This document shows positions 1 through 12,619 of a stretch of DNA of 64,000 nt, piece after piece. This DNA is from Adenophora triphylla var. japonica (taxonomy: Eukaryota; Streptophyta; Magnoliopsida; Asterales; Campanulaceae), in the NCBI GenBank assembly GCA_022495995.1, contig JAFEMH010000342.1, forward strand, positions 310,001 to 374,000. Direction: 5' to 3'. Positions within the stretch are counted from its first letter, which is position 1; every line of letters begins with the position of its first letter. The notes below the pieces were generated by a model. The model saw nothing but the letters and a program-made list of their open reading frames with translations, searched no databases and was not told the origin of the DNA. The translations under genes were made by a program, and so were the position numbers.

Positions 1-779
1 TGAGATCAAATTAAAGATGGATCTTAGTCCTAAGAGTCATATACGATATGATTGATGTTTTTCTACCTAATTAGTTTAATCTTGAGCGGTGCGCCATAGC
101 GTACTTGAGATTAAATTAAAGTTGGATCTTAGCCCATTAAATGCATATTATGCTTATTAGCATTAGAAGGTGTATGATTTAGTGGGAGTATTTGTAAAAT
201 ACATTATTTGCTCTTAAATGATAAATGTGTTGATATTGATATGTGTTCATATAATTTGTATATTTTGTTGTAGAAGTAGCATTACATAATGATAATTGCG
301 ATTCGTCCTTATGAAGGACAAAATTCGAAAAGAACGGTACAAGTTACTCTGATTTGATCAGACGCTCATGAATTGTTCTTAGGCAAATGTGTACGTTCTT
401 GACGAATCCGTTCCTACTAAACCCATTGCAAATGTTGCAAAGGGCAAATAAGGAAGCAACATTAGAAACATATTGATGATTCTGACAATATTGCTTGCCT
501 TGAATTTGCCACCATGGTTAAAGGCTCTTATGAAGAACCTTGAGCACATGATAACTATTCCTTTTGTTATAGCATAACGCAAAAAGGAAATGTTCCAAAT
601 GCAAGCTAGGCAAAAGATATATGTTGTGGTGAAAGCTCTTAATTCATATGATGAAAGAAGGAGCAATCCGCAAATTGTGTTAATGGTTAACACAAGAAAG
701 GGTTCACAAAGGAAGGAAAAGTAGGTAAAGCAAAAGTTGCTAAACCTAGGACAAAAGTTGTCAAAGCCGAAGAGGCTAA

Positions 780-1180
780 ACCCAAAGTGTCTCAAAAGGA
801 TGCATTTTGCTATCATTGCAATAAGATTGTCATTGGAAGCAAAGTTGCAAGGTTTATTAGGAAGGCCTAAAAGGTGAAGAAGGGCAATATGATTGCTACT
901 ACTTCAAGTATCTATATGATAGATATTTTCCCTTCGACTTCTTGTTCTTGGGTATATGATACCGGATTGGATCCCACATTTGTCTAAATGTGCAAGGAGC
1001 AAAGAATAGAAAGCTACTCAAATAAGGTAAATTAAACCTAAGCATGGGAATGGAGCAAGAGTTGCAACATTAGCCATAAGGGACTTATGAAGTCACTTTG
1101 CCTTGTGAAGTAGTACTTGTTTTGAACAAGTATGACTACGTTCCGGATTTGAGTAGGAGTATTATTTCCGTTTCTTAAAT
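780..1180 (+). pseudogene. copia gag zinc-knuckle and protease remnant
   Basis: A C-x2-C start of a retroviral-type zinc knuckle is visible at 808-819 (residues CYHC), followed by basic residues and a damaged second half. About 130 bases on, 949-966 encode WVYDTG, the position of the copia aspartic protease motif (usually W-x-x-D-[ST]-G). Stops interrupt the frame on both sides. In a live element gag packages the RNA and the protease cleaves the polyprotein; this copy can do neither. Confidence 0.6.
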
Positions 1181-1329
1181 GGATGATGAAGGATATAATT
1201 TTCTTATTTTCAATAAGAAGTTTTATATTTATTTAATAATATGCCTTATTGTAATGCATATGTCATTAAATGGTCTTCATATCCTTGATGATGAGAAACA
1301 AAATAATATTGAAGATATCTATGATATAA

Positions 1330-2330
1330 ATGGGAAATCTAAACCGAACAATATGAACAAAGCGTTTATATGGCATTGCCGGCTTGGTCAAATAAATAAG
1401 AAACATATATCTAAACTTCATTAACATGGACTTTTAGACTCATATGACCATGAATCATTTGAGGAATGTGGATCTTGTTTATTGAGATTATCGACCAAAC
1501 CACCCTACACTAAAGTAGTGGGAGGGCTAGTGACTTATTGGTCATTATACATGAGATGTATGTGGACCATTAAGAAGCATTGCTAGGGGAAGATTTCGGT
1601 ATTTCATCACATTTCGCTAAAGACTTATCTAGATATGACTATGTCTATCTGATAAAGTCCAAAGGTGAATCGTTTGAGATGTTTTGAACATTTCAAAGAT
1701 GAAGTACAAAATAACTTGGTAAAACTGTTAAGTACTTCAATTAGATCGAGGTAATGAATATTTAAGCCAAGAATTTGACAATCATCTCAAAACTATGAAA
1801 TCGTTTCAAAGTTGACTCCACCCAGAACACCACATTGTATGGTGTTTCTGAAAGGAGGAATTGAATCTTGTAGGACATGGTTCGTCCGATGATGTGTCAA
1901 TTAGACTTTCCTATTTCCTATTTCCTTTTGAGGATATACATTAGAAATAATGCGATTACAATGAATCGAGTCCCTACTAAATCGGTTCCTAAGGCCCCAC
2001 ATGAGATGTGGCATGGAAGAAAACTTAGTTTGTCTTTCATGAAGATTTGGGGTTGCGAATCTTATGTAAAGAGACTTGTCTCTTATAAGTTAGCACCAAA
2101 TCTGACAAGGTTATTTTCGGATATTGATTTTACAATCACAAAGAGAACAAAATGTTTGTTGCTCTACACGATTTGTTTCTTGAGAAATAGTTTCTCAATA
2201 AAGAATCTAGTGGGAGTAAAATTAATCTTGAAAGAAGTTCAAGAACCCGAAAATAATATGGAACCAAGAGTAGAGACAGAACCAAGTTCACAAAGGAGTT
2301 GTGAAACCGGTTCAAGATGCACAAGTCCAT
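1330..2330 (+). pseudogene. copia integrase remnant
   Basis: Residues WHCRLGQINKKHISKLH at 1370-1420 match the GAG-pre-integrase zinc-binding segment (normally W-H-x-R-L-G-H). Around 1813-1900 is a decayed version of the conserved copia integrase stretch that precedes the last catalytic Glu. The region at about 2005-2075 encodes MWHGRKLSLSFMKIWGC, typical of the end of copia integrase. Several frames are needed to follow it, so the enzyme is dead. Confidence 0.65.
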
Positions 2331-2429
2331 CGTAGATTGGATAGGTTACGATCCGAACTCAAGAAATAGTGATTTCTCGTTGCGGAAAGTGATGAAGTGG
2401 AAGTCATTGAGAACGACGATCCTACTTGC

Positions 2430-4000
2430 TATCAAGAAGCGATGTCCTCTCCTAATTTGGATAAATGGTTAGGAACCATGGAATCCAAATTACAATCCAT
2501 GTTTAACAATCAAGTTTGGAACTTGATTGGGCTACCTAAAAGTGTAAAAACTAAAGGGTGCAAGTAGGTCTTCAAAGAGCGACATGGATGTGAAGGTGTA
2601 TACTTTCATGACTAAGGATTGTAGCAAAGGGATTTAGGTTAATTCATAGTATTGACTATGTTGAAATTTTTTTTCGCCAGTTACAATGTCGAAGTCTATT
2701 AGAATTTCAATTGCCATTATCGCATATTGTGACTATGTGATATGACAAATGGATGTCAAACGACTTTCTTTAAATGGAAAGATTATTAAGGATGTGTAAA
2801 GTACACAACCCGAATAGTTTGTCGATCCAAGAAACTCTAATAAAGTATGTATGTTGCAAGGATCCATGAGATGGATTGAAGCAAGCTTCAAGGAATTGGA
2901 ATCTTTGTTTTGATGAATTGGTCAAAGAGTTTGACTTTATCAAGTACAAAGATGAACCTTGTGTATGCATGAAATTCAGTGGGAGCATGGTATTATTTCC
3001 ATTGTTTATTACAATAATATCTTACTCATTTGAAAAACAAGTTCCGACACTTAAGACTGTTAAGTCTTGGTCAAGGAAAGGTTTCTCAATGAAAGATATG
3101 GGTAAAGCCGCTTACATCCTTGGCATCAAGATCTATAGAGATAGATCTAGAAGGATAAATTGGTTTGAGTCAAAGTGTTCACATTGACAAGATTCTTAGA
3201 AGAGTCTAAGAAAAGTGGCTTGTCAATGGGTCATGGTATTTTCTCTTAAGCAATACTCATTGTCTTATGACAATTGATGAGCAAAAGGGAATGAATGAAG
3301 TTCCATATGCTTCGGCATTTGGATCTGTCATGTATGCCATAATTTGTACTAGACCCAACGTCTCATATGCTTTGAGCATGATGAGTCGATACCAATCTGA
3401 TCCTGTGATGAGAACCATTGGATGGCAGTCAAGATGATCCTTAAGTACTTAAGAAGAACTAAGGATACGTTCTTGGGATTTGGAAGATTGGAAGTTAATC
3501 TTGTTGTAAGGGTTACATAGGTGCTAGCTTCAAAACTAACAAAGTTATTTTAAAATCGCAATTAAAATTTGTGTTTGTGCTTATTAGAGGTGCAGTTTTG
3601 ATTGGAAGAGTTCCAAGCAGAAATTGTAGCCGATTCTACTACTAAGGCCATACTTTAGCAACATATGATGTAGCTGAAAGAGGCAATTTGGATCAAAAGT
3701 TCATTTAGTATTTTGGAAATACTTCAAGTGTTTTTCCAAGTATCACTAATCGGTGAAACTTTTGTTATGACAATAGTGGTGCCACTTGTGCAAACAATGG
3801 AACCAAGGTCACAACAGTGATCCAAACACTCACTTAGACGTTCTTCGAGGAATTCATAAAGAATGAGAAGACGTTAAAATATACAAAGTATCAACCGATG
3901 ATGACATAAGGGACTCACTTACAAAGACACTCGCATAGGCAGAAGCATGATGGGCATGTTAGATCCATGAGTATTCGATACATAAATGGAGCCTAGTGCA
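2430..4000 (+). pseudogene. copia reverse transcriptase and RNase H remnant
   Basis: The start of the RT domain is visible at about 2440-2580 (DKWLGTMESKLQSM, NQVWNLI). At 2876-2990 the conserved QASRNWNLCFDELVKEF block appears, but the sequence that should follow with the YVDD catalytic motif is replaced by unrelated residues. At about 3300-3400 the block YASAFGSVMYAIICTRP begins the RNase H connection. The last part (about 3890-4000) resembles the end of copia pol. Many stops and shifts. Confidence 0.75.
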
Positions 4001-4852
4001 AGTGGGAGACTGTTGGTGTAATGCCCTAGGCTTTAGTTATGTTTAACTCGAAAACCGTTATGTATCATCTTTATCGTTTATGTTTATTATTTGATTATTA
4101 TATAGTTTGCATATTTATTGTAATAATCTCCGTCCCTAATTATTAAGAGAATAATTAGTATAATTGTCAATGGATAATCATGTGATGATTATATGCATAA
4201 GAGATGCACATTGAAATTATGGGTACTTGTTAGAGAACAAGTGATTTGGACATACCCGCATGAGATTTATGTCATGGTCAAATGTCATACTTAAATCTCA
4301 TACGGTTACTTCATTTATTTCCTAGACCTAAGACTATCATAACCTTACATATGATGAAAGTCATGTTTGATTTTAGTCAAACAATATCTTAACACGATAT
4401 CTATAAAGGCTATCATTGGCATGATCGGATTCATGATGGGAAGGATGATAAGTCAAGAAGGAATTTGTCCCTCGGAAGAGAGATGTTATGCTTGGGCCCC
4501 TCGATGAGTGATAATGATGAAAGTGTATGGCCGTACCCCAATATGATTGGAATTATCATTATACTCAAGAATCGAAAGCATTGAACAATAACAAGTTGAC
4601 AAGGACCATGACTTGTGTTCAATATAACATCGTGAGACAAAGGGATAAATGGAAGTACACCATTGGAAACGTGAACTCTTACGTTGCATTATTTGGGTAG
4701 ACATAATGGCTTGCTAGAGTCCGCTTATGTCTTATGAGGTTCGATATGATCGAACTCATTGCCAACATAATGTAATCCTATTGGGTCACACACAATTAGA
4801 ATGAATTGGTTAAACCGGAGGAAGAATAGTTGAGAGTTTCTGTATCTGGCTA

Positions 4853-4903
4853 TATATACCGCGCGACATATCAAGCCAATGGCTTGATATACCGCGCGAC
4901 ATA
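4853..4903 (+). promoter_or_regulatory. CGCG-containing paired repeat in copia U3
   Basis: TATACCGCGCGACATA occurs at about 4855-4870 and again at about 4888-4903. The two copies flank an inverted repeat (ATATCAAGCCA / TGGCTTGATAT). It lies about 70-120 bases upstream of the LTR TATA box. It has the same layout as the CGCG repeats in the Tat LTRs of this window. CGCG cores are known targets of plant CAMTA factors; that link is inference. Confidence 0.6.
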
Positions 4904-4933
4904 ATAGGCCAGTACGCGGTTTGACAGCCTGTC

Positions 4934-4954
4934 TCTCCTAATACGATTAGGAGA
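4934..4954 (+). promoter_or_regulatory. Perfect palindrome just upstream of the copia TATA box
   Basis: CTCCTAATACGATTAGGAG is a near-perfect dyad (9-base arms around a single central base) that ends about 20 bases before the TATA box. It could form a hairpin or be a dimeric factor site. No second LTR is in the window to test conservation. Confidence 0.4.
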
Positions 4955-4973
4955 GGTATTCCTACTATTGTAG

Positions 4974-4981
4974 TATAAATA
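4974..4981 (+). promoter_or_regulatory. TATA box of the copia LTR
   Basis: TATAAATA in an otherwise mixed-composition U3 region, followed about 30 bases on by the expected start of the R region. It probably marked the start of genomic RNA synthesis. Confidence 0.6.
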
Positions 4982-5446
4982 CAAGGGTTCCGTCGTACCT
5001 AAAAGGTCAGCCGAGATTTTTCAAGCAAAATTCATAATTAAATACTCTCAATATTCTTCAAGGTTTAGATCTAGCAATCATCAAGAAGTTGTTCTTGGAT
5101 TCATTCAAAGGTGTGGATACCGAAAGAGGGTCTTCGCTCGTTCATCGATCAAGGCCTAGAGTTCAAGCAAGTTGAAGAACGAAGTTTGTGATTCGATATC
5201 ACATAATCAAATCGTTCGATAGCTCAAGACCAGAAAGCGTTTCAAGGTTGGTTTAATTCTATCTCATAGGTATTCAAATTAATTGTATAGAACGGATCCT
5301 AGGGCTTCTTGGGTTTTATGTTTTAATGCTTAATTCCGCTGCGCATGGACCCGTAAAACCCAACAATATCTGCACAAGAAAATAGAACAGATTCAGTACA
5401 AAATACAGACAAGGAGTACAGATAAAAGACAAAGTCAGGAGCATAC

Positions 5447-6103
5447 CTCCCAAGCATAAGAATACCCTGACAGGGAATCCTTGGTATGCCTACACGCCTC
5501 GTCCATGGCATGGTAGCAGAAGGCCAGCCCCGCTGAGCCCCAATCATAATTCCTCACCTCATCCAAATCAACCAACAAACCTAACAGGGAAAGACGGGCC
5601 GTAGAAGAGTGGTTCGTAAAGATGGTCTCAAAAAGAATGTACCAGAGGGCACCCCTCACCAATCGATCAGTAACTGCATTCGGCTTAAGAGCATAAGTCT
5701 CAAGTTGACCCCGGAGAGGTGACAGCTCAGCAGCAAATCCCTTAACCTTGTTAGGGACAAAACCAATCAACTGTCTCCATATAGCTGGACTCGCAGGCTT
5801 ATAACCCGCAGTCCTCAGAAGGGGCTCACCGGCAAACTCTAGCCTCGTGATAGCAAGGAAGTCCGTCGGAGTCATAGTGGCTTCCCTGAAGCGCAAATGC
5901 ACGGTGTGGGTAGTATCCCACCACCTTTCCCTGATTGCCTGAAGGACTTGGGGAGTCCGTCTCATCCCCTGAAGGTTATCAACAAAAGTTAGAAGCCCCA
6001 TTTAGGCCATCCTATCTCGAACCCCATCAAGGTCCTTGATCTTGTCCCACAAAGCTCTAGCCAGTTTTAGGCTCCCACAACAATTCTTGGTTGGCCTGTA
6101 CGA
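5447..6103 (-). pseudogene. Plant-mobile-domain (PMD) exon of Tat-2
   Basis: On the minus strand an acceptor (CTGTTTTGCAG) precedes 6103 and a donor (GAG then GTATGC) follows 5447, giving an exon of 219 codons in phase 0. It encodes a PMD (aminotransferase-like plant mobile domain, MAIN/MAIL family), with WWDTTHTVHLRFREATMTP and LLGLLVDLDEV as recognisable blocks. One TAA at 6002-6004 breaks it. The following intron starts at the same position as in the Tat-1 PMD gene. The copia insertion removed the rest of the gene. Its function in the element is unknown. Confidence 0.75.
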
Positions 6104-6643
6104 CTGCAAAACAGAGAAAGAGCAAGAGAGCAATGTTAGACAACATCCCATGGAAAAAATTCAAAGAAATGGAAGAAAATTTTCATTGGGGCATTTCATC
6201 GAACACTTGGCGTGCATACAAGAAAAGCTTGCCCAAAAATGCAATGGATGACCTGAATCAACCCCTCCTACAATCCATGATATGTAGGGGACTCATACGC
6301 ACACAATGCGACAACAAACATCCAACAAATTCCACAAAACCAATACATGCAAGGTGGAGACAAGTTCTAGGCAAAGACAAAGGAAAAACTGCCACTGATG
6401 GAAACGGGGATTCAAAAAGCATGGATTCAAATACAATGCAATACAAGAAACAAGAATTGAGAGAGAAGCTCTTACTAAACCTTCCCGAACGGCGGTGGAA
6501 ATGTGCACGTGCCTATCGAAAGTGAGGTCGTCGCGGGGGTAATCTTTTCCTAGCAAGTAACTCCCCAAAATTGGATTTTTTTTCCTTCTTAAGCCATCGA
6601 TTGTGGAGGAAGGAGGGATTGAGAGTTGATTGGAAGGAGGAAT
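6104..6643 (-). other. Presumed first intron and exon 1 of the Tat-2 PMD gene
   Basis: The minus strand should hold intron 1 and exon 1 here, by comparison with Tat-1. A GTAAGAGC donor-like site (minus strand, about 6473-6480) follows a short open stretch encoding FDRHVHISTAV. No clean start codon survives: the ATG at about 6601 is followed at once by a stop. The LINE insertion at 6660 separates this part from its promoter. Confidence 0.35.
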
Positions 6644-6659
6644 CAACAACCAACTCGCG
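6644..6659 (+). repeat. Left target-site duplication of the LINE
   Basis: CAACAACCAACTCGCG, identical to 12638-12653 after the poly-A tail. A perfect 16-base copy on both sides fixes the exact LINE boundaries and suggests a recent insertion. Confidence 0.93.
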
Positions 6660-6678
6660 GGTGTTGATTCCGGCCACC

Positions 6679-8271
6679 ATGGACACAAATATGGCTGATC
6701 CTTCTTGTTTTCCTCCACTCCAGCAACCGTCTCCTACCTTTGTAGCGCCGTCAAACTCCTTAAATCCTAATCTTCATACGGTGTTTAAACCTAACCCCAT
6801 TCCTATTTTAGACCAACCGATTTCCCCCTCTAAATCAAAATCTTTCTCATCCTTGTTTAAGGAATCTCCCTGTCCTAATTCTTCTTTGCCGCTTATTCCT
6901 ATGTCGATCCATAAAGGTGAACCGGCTTTAAAATTCTCTAAGGAGATGATAAACTCCTTGTCTCATCCTTTTAAATTCACCCTTGTAGGCAAGTTCTCTC
7001 ATTGTCGCCCTAATATGGAGACAACTCGTCAATACTTCCTGAAGTTTGGTTTAAAAGCAGATTTCTCGTTAGGCCATGTTGATTCTAAACACATCCTAAT
7101 TCGTATGATGCATGAGGGAGATTTTAATCGCCTGTGGGCGAAAGAACAATTGTTTCTTGGCAGATTTCCAATGCGGGTGTTTCGTTGGTCTCCCTCGTGG
7201 CACCCGGGAAAGGAGTCTTCTCTAGTTCCTATTTGGGTGGGTCTTCCCGGGCTGCCAATTCATATGTTTAACAAAGTTTGTTTGTACTCAATTGCCCAGA
7301 TCTTTGGAGAACCTCTTGCTATTGATCAAGCTACGGCAAACTTATCTCGCCCTAGTGTGGCTAAGGTCCTTGTTCAAGTTGATCTTCTTAAAAAACTGCC
7401 TTCAAGGGTATTCATTGATTGTGGCAACGACTTCTCAAGTTTCTATCAAACTCTGAAATTTGAAAATCTTCCCCGATATTGTAAACATTGTTACAAGCTT
7501 GGTCACGATGGATCAAATTGTTTTTTTCTTCATCCAAAGGATAAGGTTGCGTAAGAAAAAGTTGCTGATTTAAATCCTCCGGATCCTAAGAAGGATAAAG
7601 GGAAGAATATCCCTACTTATGTGGAAAAGATAAATCCCTCGGAGAAGAAGGAGCTACATGCACATGCAAAATCTGGTACAAAATCTAATTCTGGTGGCGT
7701 GCAGATTGGCGTTCCTGTTACTCAAAAACAATATCCTCAGCTTCTCCCTACTAGTACCATTAATATGAGCTTTCCTGGTTCTCATGTTGCTAGTACGTCT
7801 TTGGCTTCAAAGCCTCCTTCCTCCCATGGCTCAAAAAATTTATTCTCTAATATTATTAATAGTGGATTCAGTTTTCTTCCTAAGCGGGGTGTTCCTTTTG
7901 TATCTCCAAATTCTTTGAAAGCTGCTAGTGTGTTGGAACCAAGTAAAACTGGTGTTGCATTTGAAGAAGTGTCTCTTGATTATCATGCGGAACAAAATAA
8001 AAACCCCAAGATTAATGTTGTTGATCGTTCTATTGATCTTGAAGATGAAAATTCAAATTTGGCTCCTTGTGAACAAAATGATTCAGACTTCAATGATAAT
8101 AAGCAAGATTCTGACTCTGAGGTTTTTCTTACAAAATATGTGGCGTCTAGAGACCGTAGTGGCAGCCTTGTGGGGGATTTAAATCTTTCTCCGAGGGCCC
8201 CAAGAAGTATTTCATTTGCAGATTCTGAGTTTGATGGTGGGGGAGTTTCTCCTAAGGATGTTTCGGCATAA
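6679..8271 (+). pseudogene. LINE ORF1, RNA-binding protein (one internal stop)
   Basis: About 530 codons. The first ATG after the element start is at 6679. The N-terminal half resembles the DUF4283 domain of plant LINE ORF1 proteins (block PIWVGLPGLPIHMF at about 7230). It is followed by a zinc knuckle CKHCYKLGHDGSNC at 7480-7521 with C-x2-C-x4-H-x4-C spacing. A TAA at 7552-7554, just after the knuckle, interrupts the frame, which then continues open to 8271 through a low-complexity Ser/Asp-rich tail. ORF1 proteins coat the LINE RNA. The TAA could be a C-to-T change of a Gln codon. Confidence 0.88.
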
Positions 8272-8306
8272 TAGCCCCTTTTCTTTTGCTATATTTTAGT
8301 TTTCTT

Positions 8307-11300
8307 ATGGCTAGTATTATTAGTTGGAATGTTAGAGGTTTGGGTAATGCCCCTTCTGTTCATCGTATTAAAAGACTTATAAGAGCTCATAATGTTTCGA
8401 TTATTGCCTTATATGAGCCAATGCTTGATGGTTCTTTGGTTCCTCTCTATATGAGGAAACTTAGGTGTATTGGTGGTATTTCAAATTAAAAAGTAGCATA
8501 TGGATTTTTTGGAAACATGGGATTGATTGTGATATCTTGGATAATGGTGATCAAGAAATAACTGTTAGAGTTTCTCATGTTCTTTGGCCTAATCGGGTTA
8601 ATGTAACGTTTGTGTATGCTAGTTGTTGCAAGTATCAGCGAAGGGTTCTTTGGGATTATCTTATTGATCGTAGTTCTATTAGTAATATGTGGCTTGTCGT
8701 GGGTGATTTTAATTCTATTTTGGATCAATGTGATAAGATTGGTGGCCGTCCCGTAACAGAAGCAAAAGTAGCTGAATTTTCTGATATGGTGCAGATTTCT
8801 AATCTCATTGATGGTGGTTTTAGTGGGAATCGTTTTACATGGCTGAACAAAAGAGAAGGCAGTGCATCTATTCTGCAGCGGCTTGATAGAGCCTTCTACA
8901 ATTCTGAATGGTTAAATGGGTTCCATAGCACTTCTATCACTCATCTTAATAGAACATGCTCGGATCACTCTCCTCTTCTTTTAAATATCACACTCTCGGC
9001 TGTTGTTAAGAAAGGGGCCTTCAGATTTCTCAACGTTTGGTTGAAGCATAATTCTTTTATTCCCCTAGTAGAATCTTCCTGGGCCGAATATATGGATGGG
9101 AGACCCATGGTCAAGTTTGCTAAAAAGTTGAATAGGTTGAAGCATCGTATTCAAATCTGGAACAAAGAGGTGTTTGGGCGAATTGATCAACAAGTTAGGC
9201 AAGCGGAGGATGATGTTACTGCAAAAGAGTTGGCCTTTGATCACGATCCTTCGGAGGAGAATAGGGCTGCTTTACACTTGGCTCAGGCTCATTTACTTCA
9301 TCGTTTAAAGATAGAGGAAGATTTCTGGATGCAAAAAGCTAATTTAGCTTGGTTAAAAGATGGGGATCGTAATACCAAATTTTTTCATTCTTATGTGAAG
9401 AAAAAGAGATTAAAGCTGCATATCCACCTTATTCAAGATAGAAATGGTGTTTGGTTGGAGGAGTTGTCCGAGATTCAAAATGAAGCTATTCGTTTCTTCT
9501 CGGATCATTTATCGGGTGATCATAATTGTTCTTCTCAACATCTTCTTGATCATATTCCCAGAATGCTGAATGACGTTGATAATGAAACCCTTATTGCTGC
9601 TCCTACTCTTGAAGAAATTCGTGAAGTGGTCTTCTCTATATCTGGAGCTAGTGCGGCTGGCCCTGATGGATTTAATGGTGAATTCTATCATAATTGCTGG
9701 GAATTTATTAAAAATGATCTGTTTAGAGCTGTTTTGGAATTCTTTGCAGGTTTTCGAATGCCTAGGGGATGGACTAGTACAACTATTGTCCTTCTTCCTA
9801 AGGTTGCTGCTCCTCATTCTTTTTCTAATTGGAGGCCAATAAGCCTTTGTAATTTCTCTAATAAGATCATAACGAAGCTTTTAAATGGCCATCTTTCTTC
9901 AATTCTGCCTCAAATCATTTCTCCTCAACAAAGTGGCTTTCTTAAAGGTCGACTCATCCATGAGAACGTTTTACTTGCTCAAGAACTTATGCACTCTATC
10001 AACAGGCGAGTCTTTGGGGGGAACATTTCTTTAAAGCTTGATATGGCAAAGGCGTATGATCGTCTCTCTTGGTTTGCTTTGTTAAAGGTTATGCGTAATT
10101 TTGGCTTCTCCGAGACCTGGATAGATATGATGTTTAGATGCATCTCGGACTGTTGGTTCTCTATTCTAATCAATGGGGAGGCGGTTGGGTATTTTCCTTC
10201 AGCAAGAGGGCTTCGCCAAGGAGACCCTATATCTCCTTCCTTATTCATTATTGCTGCTGAAATTCTGAGTCGTGGCCTTAATGCTCTTCATGAGAACCAT
10301 CATCATGTCATCTTCCATTCTAGTGCTATTCATGCCCCGTTTATTTCTCATCTTTCATATGCTGATGATGTTATAATTTTTTGCAATGGAAGCAAGACTT
10401 CAATTGATATGCATATGCGTTTTCTTAATTCTTATCAAGAATTTTCGGGTCAATTGGTTAGTGTGGCCAAATCTTGCTTTATTTTGGATAAAAGAGACTT
10501 GAACAAAGCTGATTTAGTGGCTGAGTGGATGGGATTTCAGCACAGGCGGCTTCCCATTATTTATCTTGGGTGTCCTTTGTATTCCGGGAGGAAAACTCAA
10601 GCTCTTTTTATTCCGATTCTTAGGAAGATGGAGGAGAGACTTGAATCGTGGCAAGGAAAGATTTTATCTATGGGGGCCAAGGTTATTCTTATTAAATCTT
10701 GTCTGCAAGCCATTTCTATCTACTATTTATCTCTTCTTGAACCTCCTAAAGGTACTATCAATGCTTTTACTCGTCTTATCTCTAATTTTTTCTGGAGTAA
10801 TGCGGATGGAGAGAAATGATGTCATTGGGTTTCTAAAAAGGAATTTTATTGGCCTACTCATGAAGGTGGTTTGGGTTTTAGAAAATTTGAAGACATATCC
10901 CTTGCTTTTGCCATGAAATTATGGTGGCGCTTTCGTTGTGGGGATTCTTTATGGGCTCGGTTCTTATTAGAAAAGTATTGTCATAATACTCATCCTATGA
11001 ATGCTACTATTCGAGTGGGCTGCTCTCACATTTGGAAAAGAATGATCGCTGCAAAGGACTTGGTTGAAGATAATTTGTTTTGGGGTGTTAAAGCTGGTAA
11101 CATTTCAGTCCAAGAGCATTGGTTGGCTAAGGATCTTGTTCTCCATAATGAAGCTCATATTTTGATCTCTTCCTTGTTTATTGATAAAACTCTCCAAGTT
11201 GACCATGTTAGGCAATCTTATGGGCAGCATGTGATCAATTTCATACAAGCAAGATTTATATCTATTGAAGATGGGCTGGATATTCCTTTTTGGACTCCTT

Positions 11301-12427
11301 CTATTACGGGTAAGTTTTCTATTTCTTCAGCTTGGAAAGTTTGTCGCCTTGCTAGACCGTCTCGAATGGTTTTTACTAGTTGTTGGCTTATTCATATTCC
11401 CTTCAAGGTCTCGGTTTTTATGTGGAAAGCTTTGAAAAATGCTCTGCCTACGGATGATTCTATTCAAAGGCGAGGTATTCATATTGCTTCTCAGTGTGAT
11501 TGCTGCTTTTCTCATTCTATGGAAACTTTGTCCCATATTATTTTGCATGGTAATATTGCTTCGACAATTTGGAAATTTTTTGGGGATATGCTTGGGATTC
11601 GGATATTTGGTACTTCCCTCTCTCAATGGTTAATGTCGTGGAGTTATAATCTTCCTTTAAAAGCTTCGGGTGGTGTAAAATGGCTTTGTGCTATTTTACC
11701 TAGTCTCATTTGCTGGAATCTTTGGAAGGCGCGTAATAAATCCAGATTTGAGGTCATTAAGATGCATGTCAACGCCATTATTTTGCTAGTTCAAAATCAG
11801 GTCCGGGATATTGTTAAGGCATTCAATATTTCTCTTTCTAGTGGTCCGTTTGACTCGTATGTGATGGAGTTCTTCAACATTTCGATGTCTGTTCCTGTGA
11901 TTAAACCAATTCGGTTAGTTGTTTGGGTAGCCCCTACCAATGATCAAATTAAGTTAAATACCGATGGTGTGTCTAGAAACAATCCGGGTATTGCAGCAGC
12001 AGGAGGTATATTTCGAGATAGCAAGGGTAATATGGTTTTTGGTTTTTACAAATTTTATGGTGTTGCTTCGAATGTTATGGCTGAAGTTAGAGCGGCTTTG
12101 GATGGGATTCGTTTTGCTCTTGAGCGTGGATATCATTCTTTGTGGATTGAGGTGGACTCAGAAGTCCTGATGCGTATTTTACATAAGTCTTGTCTAGTTC
12201 TGTGGGAAATTTGGCATTACATTCAGGAATTCCAATGTATGATGCTGTTGCTTCAAATTCGAGTCACTCATATCTTGAGGGAGGGTAATCAGGTTGCGGA
12301 TGGTTTAGCTAATCATGCTGCGAATCATAGGGCTGATTTTGAGTTTCTTTCTAGCAGTGAGCTTCCTCTATTCTGTTTGAGGCCTTATTTAAATGATAAG
12401 GCTTCTACTCCTTATATTAGGCGTTAG
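8307..12427 (+). pseudogene. LINE ORF2: endonuclease, RT, zinc-binding segment and RNase H (broken)
   Basis: Starts at the ATG at 8307 (MASIISWNVRGLGN), the usual start of an APE-type endonuclease; GDFNSI and SDHSPL are endonuclease motifs. RT follows, with GLRQGDPISPSLF and the catalytic YADD at 10358-10369. Next comes a zf-RVT-like Cys/His segment at about 11370-11590. The C-terminal RNase H has TDG at about 11960, the Glu and Asp motifs, and ADGLANHA near 12300. Breaks: a frameshift between about 8469 and 8489 in the endonuclease, and a TGA at 10817-10819 after RT. All other catalytic residues I looked for are present. Confidence 0.92.
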
Positions 12428-12619
12428 TTTAAGCCCTTCCTTTGTTCAGGTTCTTATGGTTTGTTTAAGCCCTTCCTTTTTTATTGTAGAGGATCTTACA
12501 GTTTGTGTAAGAACTCCCTCCTGTTTGCTTCTGGTGGTTGAGGTTGTCATGTCCCCCACCATGTTTGTATTTTTATTTTTCGTTATTAATAAAATCTAGG
12601 GAGTACCGTCTCCTTTCGC

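Larger units (their letters stand above)
1..4010 (+). mobile_element. Degenerate Ty1/copia retrotransposon, internal region
   Basis: The segment ends directly at a 3' LTR and holds, in order, remnants of gag zinc knuckle, protease, integrase, reverse transcriptase and RNase H. Integrase before RT is the Ty1/copia order. Frames are broken by many stops and shifts, and no stretch longer than about 150 codons is open. The purine-rich tract just before the LTR (AAGTGGGAGAC, ending at 4010) fits a polypurine tract. The 5' LTR and start of gag lie to the left of the window. The lineage within copia is not assigned. Confidence 0.85.
4011..5365 (+). repeat. copia 3' LTR
   Basis: The segment starts TGTTGG and ends CCAACA, the inverted terminal dinucleotides and short inverted repeat of an LTR. 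It directly follows the polypurine-like tract of the copia internal region. Length is 1355 bases. The base following it (5366 on) belongs to the antisense PMD gene of Tat-2, so ATATC at 5366-5370 is the expected right copy of the target duplication. The left copy is outside the window. It contains a TATA box at 4974 and a palindromic upstream region. Confidence 0.85.

Noticed and set aside
379..816. 145-codon open frame on the minus strand
   Set aside because: It overlaps the copia gag remnant on the other strand, has hydrophobic low-information text and no family likeness.
9509..9817. Minus-strand open frames within LINE ORF2
   Set aside because: Shadows of the RT coding sequence; the plus strand has full RT motifs.
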